A stretch of 5,905 bases of DNA from JBNKFQ01 sp050289385 (GCA_050289385.1 JBNKFQ010000227.1:1-5905), one strand, 5' to 3'; positions 1 through 5,905 are shown, counted from the stretch's first letter. Translations and numbers: made by a program. Notes: generated by a model not told the origin, from the sequence alone.

Positions 1-17
1 AATCTTTACACCCCAAA

Positions 18-878
18 TCAATCGAGCACTGCACTTGCTTGCTGTGCATAGCTGCCGCCAAACAACCTGGTATGCACCAGCAAGGGCCACAACTGGTACA
101 GGGCACAGCGCTCAGAATAAAATCCCGGTTCAATGGTATAATGGTGGTTGTAGGCATCAAAAAACCTTTGGTCCAGTCCTCCCGTCAGATCAATAAACGC
201 CAAGTCCATTTCCCTGTGGCCCCAGGATATTGCCGGATCAATAAACCCGGCAACACGATCACCGTCCACCAGTATATTGCCCGCCCACAGATCGCCGTGC
301 AGCAAGCTACTCTCCGGGTTTTGTGGCAATAACCCGGGCAGTTTCGCAGCCAGTCTTTCCAGTTTGCACATCATGTCTGAACCCAGTTGGCCAGCCGCCA
401 GTGCATTTTCCCCCATCATTAACAGTCGGTTGTCCCGAAAAAAATCTAGCCAATTATGGGTGGCGCAATTGGGTTGGATCAGGGGGCCGATGACCGTATC
501 GGACTCAAAACCATACGGATTTTCCACATTTGCGTTGTGATGTCGGTGCAGTGAGGCAACGTGTTGCGCGATGTCTTCTGATGCGGCAGTTCGTTCTCGC
601 ATACCGCGGTGAGGTATGTAACTCATGACCAGAATACCCGGTTCCTGAACCAGCACCCGGGGCACTGGCAATTCAGACTGGGACCGCAGATGGTTCAGCA
701 TCATGGCTTCGACGGCTGTTGTATCCGGTTGCCCGGCCCGAGGGCGTTTGGCGACGCACTGAAATTCATCTGCCAGCGTCAACAAGGAAACAGCTGCGAT
801 ATCACCGCCGCACAAACGATATTCGTTGACCACTTTTGAGCCAAGTTTGTTTTCAACTGTGAACCATTGGTTGCTCAT
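18..878 (-). CDS. Fructosamine kinase family protein
   Basis: This 286-residue cytoplasmic protein matches the fructosamine-3-kinase / ketosamine-kinase family (YniA-like), which uses an aminoglycoside-phosphotransferase-like fold. Family members phosphorylate sugars attached to amines, so the glycation adduct falls off; the exact substrate here is unknown. Visible landmarks are a likely ATP-contacting Lys44 in VAKR, the acidic helix around Glu57, the catalytic loop HGDLWAGN at 194-201 (Asp196 the presumed base), the metal-binding segment FIDPA at 212-216 followed by WGHREMDLA, and the C-terminal YQLWPLLVHTRLFGGSY typical of the family. The length is normal for the family and the gene ends in TGA. 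The start ATG lies one base after the TAA of the upstream Lrp-like gene. There is no good ribosome-binding site in front of it, so translation is probably coupled to the upstream gene. The family call is firm; the physiological substrate is inference. Confidence 0.93.
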   Translation of the reverse strand: MSNQWFTVENKLGSKVVNEYRLCGGDIAAVSLLTLADEFQCVAKRPRAGQPDTTAVEAMMLNHLRSQSELPVPRVLVQEPGILVMSYIPHRGMRERTAASEDIAQHVASLHRHHNANVENPYGFESDTVIGPLIQPNCATHNWLDFFRDNRLLMMGENALAAGQLGSDMMCKLERLAAKLPGLLPQNPESSLLHGDLWAGNILVDGDRVAGFIDPAISWGHREMDLAFIDLTGGLDQRFFDAYNHHYTIEPGFYSERCALYQLWPLLVHTRLFGGSYAQQASAVLD

Positions 879-879
879 G

Positions 880-1366
880 TTATGTATCGGGAGTATTGCT
901 GTTTTCCTTTAACTCTATGGCTGTGGTGTACTTGAGCCGACTGATGGAGATCAGGCTTCGAAACTTGCGTAAATTGGGGTCGCCGTAAAGCACTCGACGG
1001 GCAAAGTCGTCATAGGCCTGAATGTCCGGAACGGATACCACCAGGATAAAGTCGACCTCTCCGGTGACAACATAGCATTGAGTGACCTCTGGCGCAGCCA
1101 ACACCATATTCTGAAAGTTGGCGTACAGGTCAAGTTTGTCCCGTTCCAGTTCCACCTCGACAATAATATTCAGCTTGCGGTCCACTTTGTCCGGGTTGAT
1201 CAGGGAGACGTCAGCCAGAATCAGGCCTGCTTCCCGCAGTCGTCGCACTCGCTTGAGTGCACGCAGGGGGCGACAGGCCCACTCGATCGGCCAGCTCCAG
1301 GTTGCTGAGCCGGTTGTTGTGTTGCAGTTGATTGAGAATCCGGCAGTCGATACGGTCCAGGTTCAT
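880..1366 (-). pseudogene. Lrp/AsnC family transcriptional regulator, frameshifted
   Basis: Two overlapping reading frames together encode one Lrp/AsnC (feast/famine) regulator of about 161 residues, the normal family length. The first frame starts at the ATG at 1366-1364, preceded by GGTGA at 1375-1371, and gives the N-terminal winged helix-turn-helix up to LSPPAC at residue 36. It then reads nonsense to a stop at 1213-1211, giving a 51-residue product. The correct continuation LKRVRRLREAGLI lies in another frame from base 1257 onward. It runs through the ligand-binding RAM domain (VTQCYVVTGEVDFILVV, then YDDFARRVLYGDP) to TAA at 882-880. Removing one base, for example T1258, or one G of the 1266-1270 run, restores the complete protein without losing a residue. 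The cause could be a real inactivating mutation or a sequencing error. Such proteins bind DNA as dimers and octamers and respond to amino acids. The adjoining kinase gene and the divergent membrane gene are the natural target candidates. Confidence 0.85.
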
Positions 1367-1370
1367 ATTT

Positions 1371-1375
1371 TCACC
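1371..1375 (-). promoter_or_regulatory. Ribosome-binding site of the Lrp-like gene
   Basis: GGTGA on the minus strand lies four bases upstream of the ATG at 1366. It supports that start over the in-frame ATG at 1405, which would add 13 residues that the family does not have. Confidence 0.55.
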
Positions 1376-1403
1376 ATGAGAATAAAAATTCCTGAAAGTT
1401 ACC

Positions 1404-1435
1404 AAATATTTCCATGAATATAAACATTTATAAAT
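1404..1435. promoter_or_regulatory. Candidate operator: two AT-rich palindromes
   Basis: AAATATTT (1404-1411) and ATTTATAAAT (1426-1435) are both perfect palindromes. Their centres are 23 bp apart, about two helical turns. They sit over the presumed start site and in the promoter spacer of the Lrp-like gene. Lrp/AsnC proteins typically bind AT-rich, phased sites and repress their own genes, so this is a plausible autoregulatory operator. Short AT palindromes are common by chance in such sequence. Confidence 0.3.
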
Positions 1436-1443
1436 TTAAGCAA
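1415..1443 (-). promoter_or_regulatory. Candidate sigma70-type promoter for the regulator-kinase unit
   Basis: On the minus strand, TTGCTT (1443-1438) and TATTCA (1420-1415) are separated by 17 bases and point toward the Lrp-like gene. This would place the transcript start near 1408. Both boxes are imperfect and the region is very AT-rich, so chance matches are likely. No equally good pair was found for the divergent plus-strand gene. Confidence 0.3.
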
Positions 1444-1482
1444 ATAATATTGGCTAAATTCAAAATTGGCAGCTGATATTAC

Positions 1483-1487
1483 GAGGT
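1483..1487 (+). promoter_or_regulatory. Ribosome-binding site of the Gate-domain gene
   Basis: GAGGT ends three bases before the ATG at 1491. The spacing is a little short, but the match is better than anything before the alternative ATG at 1527, so it favours the upstream start. Confidence 0.5.
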
Positions 1488-1490
1488 ACA

Positions 1491-2522
1491 ATGCGCCTTT
1501 CATTTGCTGGTTTGAGTGCTTGCGCCATGACTGCCAAAAACCCCAAATTATTGCTGTTAAGGCAACAGGTTCTCGATTTGGCCAGGGAAATTTATCTCGT
1601 CACCATAACCTTGTTTAAATTGATGATCCCGGTGCTGATTGTCGTCAAGGTGTTGGAAGAGCTGGGCGCGATTCCCGTTGTCGGACAGGTACTTGAACCA
1701 CTGATGTATCTGTTGGGCTTGCCTGAATCCATGGGGCTGGTGTGGGCAACATCGCTGTTGACTGGTGTCTATGGCGGTATGCTGGTTTTCTTTCAACTCG
1801 CACCACAGGAATCTCTGACGGTGGCGCAGGTAACCGTGTTGAGCGCCATTATGCTAATTGCCCACAATTTGCCTGTAGAAGTGCGTATTACCCAAAAGGC
1901 AGGCGTGCGCCTGGGTGTGGCGCTGCTCACTCGTATGTTGGGTGCATTCGTGCTTGGTATGTTGTTGCACCACTTATATCGTTGGGGCGACTGGTTGCAA
2001 CAACCGGCTCAAATGTTATGGGAGCCGCCACCGCAGGAGGCGGGGCTGAAAGGTTGGCTTGTCTCGCAAATTGAGAGCCTCGCGATGATCGTTTTGATCA
2101 TTGCTGCCTTGTTGACGCTACTGCGTTTGCTGCGGTGGTTGCACATCGAACGCCTGATGATATGGCTGTTGCAGCCAATCTTGCGTTTGCTGGGTATCGC
2201 TCCGCAAGCTACCAGCCTGACCATTATCGGTATGACGCTCGGTCTGGCATTTGGTGGGGGTTTGTTGATTCGCGAAGCACAGGCTGGTCATATTTCGCGC
2301 AAAGACATGTTTGCCACGATGACTTTGCTGGCTTTGTGTCACAGCCTGATTGAAGATACCTTGCTGGTACTACTGCTCGGTGCAGATATTTCCGGGGTTT
2401 TATGGTTACGTTTGGTGTTCGGCTTGACCGTGGTAGCCATTGCAACGCGTTTGCTGAATCGCGCCAGTGAGTCATTTACACAGCGCTATCTGGTTCATAA
2501 AAAAGTGATGGCTGACAGCTAA
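1491..2522 (+). CDS. Gate-domain (nucleoside recognition-like) inner-membrane protein
   Basis: This 343-residue hydrophobic protein has about eight predicted membrane segments and resembles the Gate / nucleoside-recognition-domain family that includes SpmA, SpmB and YjiH-like proteins. Family members are presumed transport or gating proteins; no substrate can be named. Diagnostic stretches are TGVYGGMLVFF (91-101), AHNLPVEVRI (124-133), GLAFGGGLLIREA (251-263) and CHSLIEDT (283-290). The two halves resemble each other at an offset of about 159 residues: EPLMYLLGL at 69-77 matches QPILRLLGI at 228-236, and His125 matches His284. Likely membrane spans are near 37-56, 81-103, 109-130, 140-163, 197-216, 242-262, 272-297 and 301-321. 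The chosen ATG has GAGGT four bases or less upstream. A second in-frame ATG at 1527 (residue 13) is possible and would drop a short hydrophobic tail. The gene is divergent from the Lrp-like regulator. The family call is good; the function is unknown. Confidence 0.82.
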   Translation: MRLSFAGLSACAMTAKNPKLLLLRQQVLDLAREIYLVTITLFKLMIPVLIVVKVLEELGAIPVVGQVLEPLMYLLGLPESMGLVWATSLLTGVYGGMLVFFQLAPQESLTVAQVTVLSAIMLIAHNLPVEVRITQKAGVRLGVALLTRMLGAFVLGMLLHHLYRWGDWLQQPAQMLWEPPPQEAGLKGWLVSQIESLAMIVLIIAALLTLLRLLRWLHIERLMIWLLQPILRLLGIAPQATSLTIIGMTLGLAFGGGLLIREAQAGHISRKDMFATMTLLALCHSLIEDTLLVLLLGADISGVLWLRLVFGLTVVAIATRLLNRASESFTQRYLVHKKVMADS

Positions 2523-2525
2523 CCA

Positions 2526-2554
2526 TTCAGAGTTTGTTGACGTCTTTTTATACA
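2526..2554 (+). promoter_or_regulatory. Candidate promoter for rarD
   Basis: TTCAGA (2526-2531) and TATACA (2549-2554) are separated by 17 bases, in the 105-bp gap before rarD. The -10 is fair and the -35 weak. No terminator hairpin was seen after the preceding gene, so rarD could also be read through from it. Confidence 0.3.
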
Positions 2555-2616
2555 ACCGCGTCTTGTTTTGGCCAGTTTCCAGGTTGGAGAAGTGGTATCT
2601 TGTGTGTCATTAAACA

Positions 2617-2622
2617 AAGGTG
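2617..2622 (+). promoter_or_regulatory. Ribosome-binding site fixing the rarD start
   Basis: AAGGTG lies five bases before the ATG at 2628. It supports that codon over the in-frame TTG at 2568, which has no comparable site and would add 20 residues before the conserved N-terminus. Confidence 0.6.
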
Positions 2623-2627
2623 TTCGC

Positions 2628-3575
2628 ATGTCCAATAACAGCTCTTCGCAGCTTGGTTTGTTTGCCGGTCTCGCTGCATTCGGTTTGTGGGGAGTTACGC
2701 CGGTTTATTTCAAGCTGGTAACCCATGTTGCGCCAACTGAAATCATTTCTCACCGTTTTGTCTGGACATTGGTTTTGCTCAGCATGGTTCTGGGGATAAC
2801 ACGAAAGTGGCGTGATCTGGCTGGCGTTTTATTGGTCAGGCGTAATGTTGTTATGCTGGGCACTACAGCAGCCTTGATTTCGGTCAACTGGCTGGTTTAT
2901 ATCTGGGCAGTGGGGCAGGGGAAAATACTGGAAACCAGTCTGGGTTATTTTATCAGCCCTCTGGTTAGCGTTATGCTCGGAATGCTGTTCCTGGGTGAAC
3001 GCTTGCGTCCGGGTCAGTGGCTGGCCGTTATTCTTGCGGCAATTGGGGTTGCCTACCAATTGATTGACGCTGGAAACTTGCCATGGATCGGTCTGGTGCT
3101 GGCGCTGACATTTGGTGTTTATGGTCTGGTGCGAAAAAAAGTCAGTGTTGAGCCCATCACGGGGTTGATGGTGGAAGTTCTGATTTTGGCCCCATTTGCG
3201 TTGCTGTATCTGGTGTGGCTGGAGATAAATGGTGACCTCAGTTTTATACATGCCGGTGCGACTACTTCCTGGTTGATGATTCTTACGGGGCTGGTGACGG
3301 GAGTGCCATTACTTTTGTTTTCGCTGGCAGTCAACCATTTAACTCTCGCTGCAACAGGTTTGTTTAATTACCTGACACCTTCCATCAGTTTTCTGTTGGC
3401 GATCCTTGTTTATCACGAGCCTTTTGACAGCAAACGCCTACTGACCTTCGGGTTTATTTGGGCTGGCTTGTTTGTATTTACCGTCGAAGGATTGCGGAGA
3501 CGGCGTGGTACGTTAAAGGCCGCAGCCGAGAAGAAGCCGGAAGGCATATTATCAAACAGGGTTGAACCGGGTTGA
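2628..3575 (+). CDS. rarD: EamA family transporter RarD
   Basis: This 315-residue inner-membrane protein belongs to the drug/metabolite transporter superfamily (EamA), RarD type, with about ten predicted membrane helices. The RarD signatures appear in order: AFGLWGVTPVYFKL at 17-30, SHRFVWTLVLL at 41-51, SVNWLVYIWAVGQGKILETS at 85-104, LGYFISPLVSVMLGMLFLGE at 105-124, LPWIGLVLALTFGVYGLVRK at 151-170 and GLFNYLTPSISFLLAILVYH near 244-263. The family is usually just under 300 residues. The excess here is a polar, basic C-terminal tail after residue 288 (RRRRGTLKAAAEKK onward), which is probably cytoplasmic. The substrate is not known from sequence; the name comes from E. coli RarD, annotated as a chloramphenicol-sensitivity protein. 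The ATG at 2628 is chosen for its ribosome-binding site and fit to the family N-terminus. The upstream TTG frame is not needed. Confidence 0.93.
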   Translation: MSNNSSSQLGLFAGLAAFGLWGVTPVYFKLVTHVAPTEIISHRFVWTLVLLSMVLGITRKWRDLAGVLLVRRNVVMLGTTAALISVNWLVYIWAVGQGKILETSLGYFISPLVSVMLGMLFLGERLRPGQWLAVILAAIGVAYQLIDAGNLPWIGLVLALTFGVYGLVRKKVSVEPITGLMVEVLILAPFALLYLVWLEINGDLSFIHAGATTSWLMILTGLVTGVPLLLFSLAVNHLTLAATGLFNYLTPSISFLLAILVYHEPFDSKRLLTFGFIWAGLFVFTVEGLRRRRGTLKAAAEKKPEGILSNRVEPG

Positions 3576-3584
3576 CGAGCCCGG
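3567..3584 (+). other. Small GC-rich inverted repeat over the rarD stop codon
   Basis: CCGGG (3567-3571) and CCCGG (3580-3584) can form a five-pair stem, extendable by a T-G pair, around the TGA stop at 3573-3575. No T-run follows, so it is not a standard intrinsic terminator. It may have no function. Confidence 0.25.
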
Positions 3585-3702
3585 CCGCATACGCCTCGCA
3601 CGGCTATTGTCGGTCACAAATACCCGGGAACCTCTTGCATGGACTTTGGCCCGTACTAACTATATTCTTCCCATTTTTATAAGCCGAAGGTGTGTAGAAG
3701 TA

Positions 3703-4779
3703 ATGACAGACAATTATGTAGCTTGCTTGCTGGTGGCCGTCGTTGCAGGCTTTCATTTATCTAATGTATATGCAGAAAAACCTCACGCGACAATCTTTGC
3801 CGCTGGTGACATCGCCAGGTGCAGGGATCTCAAGGTAGGGCCGGGTGCAGTGGAGACAGCACAACTGCTTGATAAACTGGTCGCAGATAACCCCGGGGCC
3901 CTGGTGCTTGGACTGGGGGATCTGGCCTATCAAAGAGGGTCAAAACAGGAATTTGAGTCATGTTATGAGCCCACCTGGGGCAGGCACAAAAATCGAACCT
4001 TGCCTGTGCCGGGCAACCATGAATTTGGTCCCAGCGACGATTTTAGCAAGAGCTTTAATATCAAGCCCTACAACGAATACTGGGCATCCAGGTTTGCTTC
4101 TTTCCTGCCACATACGGGAAACCCGCAGGAAGGTTACTATGGTGTGGATGTCGGAGAGTGGCGCCTTCTCGGTGTCAACACAGAATTGATTGTCAACAAC
4201 AGCAAGATGTATGAGCCTTACCTGAGAAAGCAGTATGAAGGCATCGAAGATCGGGCCAGGCGTGAGGAACTGCTGAACAAGCTGGACGAGGGCATGTCCG
4301 AAGTTGATCGTACGTATCCGGTAATGTTGGAGCGTCAGAACAAGTGGCTTGAAGAGGAAGCGTTCCCGAAGGATAAAAAATGCACATTGGCGTTTATGCA
4401 TCATCCGAGATACAGCTCCGGTCACCATGGTAATACACCGCGAGAAACTGAACCGCTGGAACCTTTGTACAATCTGCTAAACGAGCATAATGTGAGTGTT
4501 GTGCTAACCGGACACGACCACCAGTATGAACGCTTCTATCCACTGGACGAAGAAGACCAGCGTAACTTTGAACATGGCATCCGGACATTTGTGGTTGGAA
4601 GTGGCGGAGCTGAGCCTCGAAAATTTGCCAGCATACATAAAAATAGTGAAGTCCGAAACAATGAAGACTGGGGTGTATTAAAGCTGGAACTGTTCGAAGA
4701 TTCCTATTCCTGGCAGTTTATACCGACTTCTGGTGAGCCAGGGGAGAAGTACACAGAGGCTTGTGTACCCAGAAGCTGA
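3703..4779 (+). CDS. Exported metallophosphoesterase, purple-acid-phosphatase-like
   Basis: This is a 358-residue calcineurin-type metallophosphoesterase, presumably periplasmic or secreted. The two-metal motifs are complete and in order: AAGDIA (33-38, Asp36), GLGDLAY (70-76, Asp73 and Tyr76), PGNHEF (103-108, Asn105 and His106), MHHPRYSSGHHG (232-243), and GHDHQYERF (270-278, His271 and His273). The tail FVVGSGGAEP, then NSEVR and WGVLKLEL, is typical of bacterial secreted members of this group. They hydrolyse phosphate esters; the substrate here is unknown. Residues 1-24 form a hydrophobic leader ending VYA before EKP, a plausible signal-peptidase site, though the n-region has no Lys or Arg. 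Four Cys (40, 87, 227, 354) lie in the predicted mature part and could form disulfides. Residues about 163-210 form a highly charged, helix-like insert before the conserved Q-x-x-W-L segment. AAGGTG at 3687-3692 precedes the ATG by 10 bases. The same frame is open back to a TTG at 3562, but those residues do not fit the family. Confidence 0.88.
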   Translation: MTDNYVACLLVAVVAGFHLSNVYAEKPHATIFAAGDIARCRDLKVGPGAVETAQLLDKLVADNPGALVLGLGDLAYQRGSKQEFESCYEPTWGRHKNRTLPVPGNHEFGPSDDFSKSFNIKPYNEYWASRFASFLPHTGNPQEGYYGVDVGEWRLLGVNTELIVNNSKMYEPYLRKQYEGIEDRARREELLNKLDEGMSEVDRTYPVMLERQNKWLEEEAFPKDKKCTLAFMHHPRYSSGHHGNTPRETEPLEPLYNLLNEHNVSVVLTGHDHQYERFYPLDEEDQRNFEHGIRTFVVGSGGAEPRKFASIHKNSEVRNNEDWGVLKLELFEDSYSWQFIPTSGEPGEKYTEACVPRS

Positions 4780-4792
4780 ATGGAAAAGTAAT

Positions 4793-4833
4793 AAAGGCTG
4801 TGAGCCCTTCACTGTGGGTAAGCGGCCTTTTTT
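4793..4833. terminator. Bidirectional intrinsic terminator between convergent genes
   Basis: Nine pairs join 4793-4801 (AAAGGCTGT) to 4822-4830 (GCGGCCTTT), including two G-T pairs. A 2x2 mismatch follows, then four more pairs (4804-4807 with 4816-4819) close an eight-base loop. Six T follow on the plus strand (4828-4833), continuing as a T-rich tract. On the minus strand the outer stem is followed by a T-rich stretch ending in TTTT. The hairpin can therefore end both the metallophosphoesterase and the RNA methyltransferase transcripts. The latter's stop codon (4834-4832) lies in the T-tract. Confidence 0.85.
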
Positions 4834-5905
4834 ATTTTCTTTTTAAGTGTGCAAGCAATTCAACGTGGGGCGTGTGCGGGAACTGGTCCAGGGGTTGTAT
4901 CTCTTGTACTTTCATGCCGTACTCTATAAAAATGTTTAAATCTCTTGTAAACGTCGCCAGGTCGCAAGAAATATAAAACACGTTTTGAAAACACGACTTT
5001 TTATTTAGCAGGTCCCGTATATTCCTGGCGCCATCTCTTGGTGGATCCAGAACCAGCACGGCCGCGTCGGGCATTTTTCTGTGAATACGCCGATAAGCGC
5101 CATCAACAAACAAATTGCATGTCCATCCTTCAACCCCGCGAAGATTTTTTGCCTTGAGCTGTGCTATGGATTCGCCAGCACCCTCAACAGCCAAAATCCG
5201 CGCAAAACCGGCTTCGGAAATAACTTCGGTAAAGTTTCCGCTGCCTGAAAACAGCTCAAGCACAGGCAAGCTTCTGTCCAGATGGTTCATATGCTGTGCC
5301 AGCCATTCGCGCATACGCAGGTTCTGGGCCGTGTTGCCCTGTCGGAACGGGCGACGCTGGTTTGGGATAATGGTTTGTGCCGTTACATCTTCGTCAATAT
5401 CAATGGTCGTCCAGGCAGATTTTTGAGCAGGTTTGAATATTGGATCAGGCAGGCGCTTTAGTAATCCGTTAAGTGTTTCCCTGTTTTTGTCGGTAAGAAT
5501 CGGGCAATCTTCAATCGGAGCAAGCGTTTTCGAACCTCGTGCCATATAGCCCAGTATGTTGCCATCTGTTTTGAATTGAGCGCGATTTCGATAGCCCAGG
5601 TTTTTTGGTGCTCCCCAAACCGGTTTTATACGGTCGCCAATGTCCAGACGGGCCAGTGCTTGCCTGATTTTAGCTTCTTTTGCTTCCAGTTGGGCAGGGT
5701 AGGCGATAATTTGCCATGGGCAACCACCGCAGTTTGATGTGTCGAAACCCTGGTGGCTGCATACAGGGTTGATACGGTCAGGAGAAGGCTCAATTACTTG
5801 TACCACAGCAGCGAGGCCAAAACGTTTCCTGAAGCCGGTAATACGAAATTCGGCGACTTCTTCTTTCCACACGCCAGGCACAAAAAATATTTGCCCATCG
5901 GGGTG
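4832..5905 (-). CDS. TrmA/RlmC/RlmD-family RNA (uracil-C5) methyltransferase, 5' end outside the window
   Basis: The gene is incomplete: 357 C-terminal residues are present and the frame is open to the window edge. The first eight visible residues, HPDGQIFF, continue into VPGVWKEEV and match the N-terminal TRAM RNA-binding domain. The GTG at 5881 is therefore an internal valine, not the start. Numbering from the edge, the [4Fe-4S] cysteines are Cys49, Cys59 and Cys62 (CGGCPW) and Cys134 (EDCPIL). The methyltransferase domain has FRQGN (187-191), the SAM-binding LELFSGSGNF (216-225), LDPPRDGA (286-293), the catalytic Cys314 in YISCDLATFTRDL, and PHTPHVE ending at Glu349, the likely proton-abstracting residue. 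Family members use SAM to make 5-methyluridine in rRNA or tRNA. The cysteines argue against TrmA and for an RlmC/RlmD-type enzyme acting on 23S rRNA, but the target base cannot be fixed. The gene converges on the metallophosphoesterase gene. Confidence 0.9.
   Translation of the reverse strand, partial: HPDGQIFFVPGVWKEEVAEFRITGFRKRFGLAAVVQVIEPSPDRINPVCSHQGFDTSNCGGCPWQIIAYPAQLEAKEAKIRQALARLDIGDRIKPVWGAPKNLGYRNRAQFKTDGNILGYMARGSKTLAPIEDCPILTDKNRETLNGLLKRLPDPIFKPAQKSAWTTIDIDEDVTAQTIIPNQRRPFRQGNTAQNLRMREWLAQHMNHLDRSLPVLELFSGSGNFTEVISEAGFARILAVEGAGESIAQLKAKNLRGVEGWTCNLFVDGAYRRIHRKMPDAAVLVLDPPRDGARNIRDLLNKKSCFQNVFYISCDLATFTRDLNIFIEYGMKVQEIQPLDQFPHTPHVELLAHLKRK

Noticed and set aside
1249..1271. Programmed ribosomal frameshift in the regulator
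   Set aside because: I see no convincing slippery heptamer with a downstream structure or stop, and this family is not known to use frameshifting. Mutation or sequencing error is simpler.
1211..1405. Separate small HTH protein with an N-terminal extension
   Set aside because: It is the front half of the frameshifted Lrp-like gene. The C-terminal 15 residues are out-of-frame nonsense, and the start at 1366 is better supported than the one at 1405.
2020..2048. GC-rich inverted repeat (AGCCGCC with GGCGGGGCT)
   Set aside because: It is imperfect and lies in the coding sequence of a Pro-rich loop (EPPPQEAGL), with no T-tract; it is explained by codon content.
2568..2627. TTG start adding 20 residues to RarD
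   Set aside because: No ribosome-binding site, and the added residues do not fit the family; the ATG at 2628 has AAGGTG five bases upstream.
2829..3251. 140-codon minus-strand frame antisense to rarD
   Set aside because: It is a Gln/Asn/His-rich translation typical of the antisense of hydrophobic membrane-protein codons, with no recognisable domain.
3635..3662. Possible promoter TTGCAT, 16 bases, TAACTA before the metallophosphoesterase
   Set aside because: Both boxes are poor matches, and the better TATATT nearby has wrong spacing; not strong enough to list as a feature.
3958..4428. 156-codon minus-strand frame antisense to the metallophosphoesterase
   Set aside because: It lies wholly inside a gene with complete catalytic motifs, and its translation has no recognisable domain.
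5879..5881. GTG as the start of the RNA methyltransferase
   Set aside because: The frame is open to the window edge, and the eight residues before it (HPDGQIFF) fit the TRAM domain, so this is an internal valine.

Overview
The window looks like an ordinary chromosomal stretch of a mid-GC bacterium, most likely a gammaproteobacterium. That placement is inferred from the gene families (a RarD-type EamA transporter, a fructosamine-kinase-family protein, an Lrp/AsnC regulator and an iron-sulfur RNA uracil-C5 methyltransferase), not from a marker gene. I see no RNA gene, insertion sequence, CRISPR array, phage gene or integration site, and no stretch over 300 bases lacks a gene.

Left part, minus strand (18-1366): an Lrp/AsnC-family regulator is followed immediately by a fructosamine-kinase-family gene. 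The regulator's stop and the kinase's ATG are one base apart, so they form one transcription unit. The regulator is split by a one-base frameshift inside its DNA-binding region, from mutation or sequencing error.

Middle part, plus strand (1491-4779): three genes. A Gate-domain (nucleoside-recognition-like) membrane protein is divergent from the regulator across an AT-rich 124-bp gap holding two small palindromes. Next come RarD and an exported metallophosphoesterase of the purple-acid-phosphatase-like type. Gaps of 105 and 127 bp separate these genes, so they may not share one operon.

Right end, minus strand (4832-5905): a TrmA/RlmC/RlmD-family RNA methyltransferase converges on the metallophosphoesterase and runs off the window at its 5' end. 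The 52-bp gap between them is almost filled by a hairpin terminator that should work in both directions.

No new multi-gene system is evident. The points most worth checking are the regulator frameshift, the two-fold internal repeat in the Gate-domain protein, the charged insertion in the metallophosphoesterase, and whether the Lrp-like protein controls the divergent promoter region.
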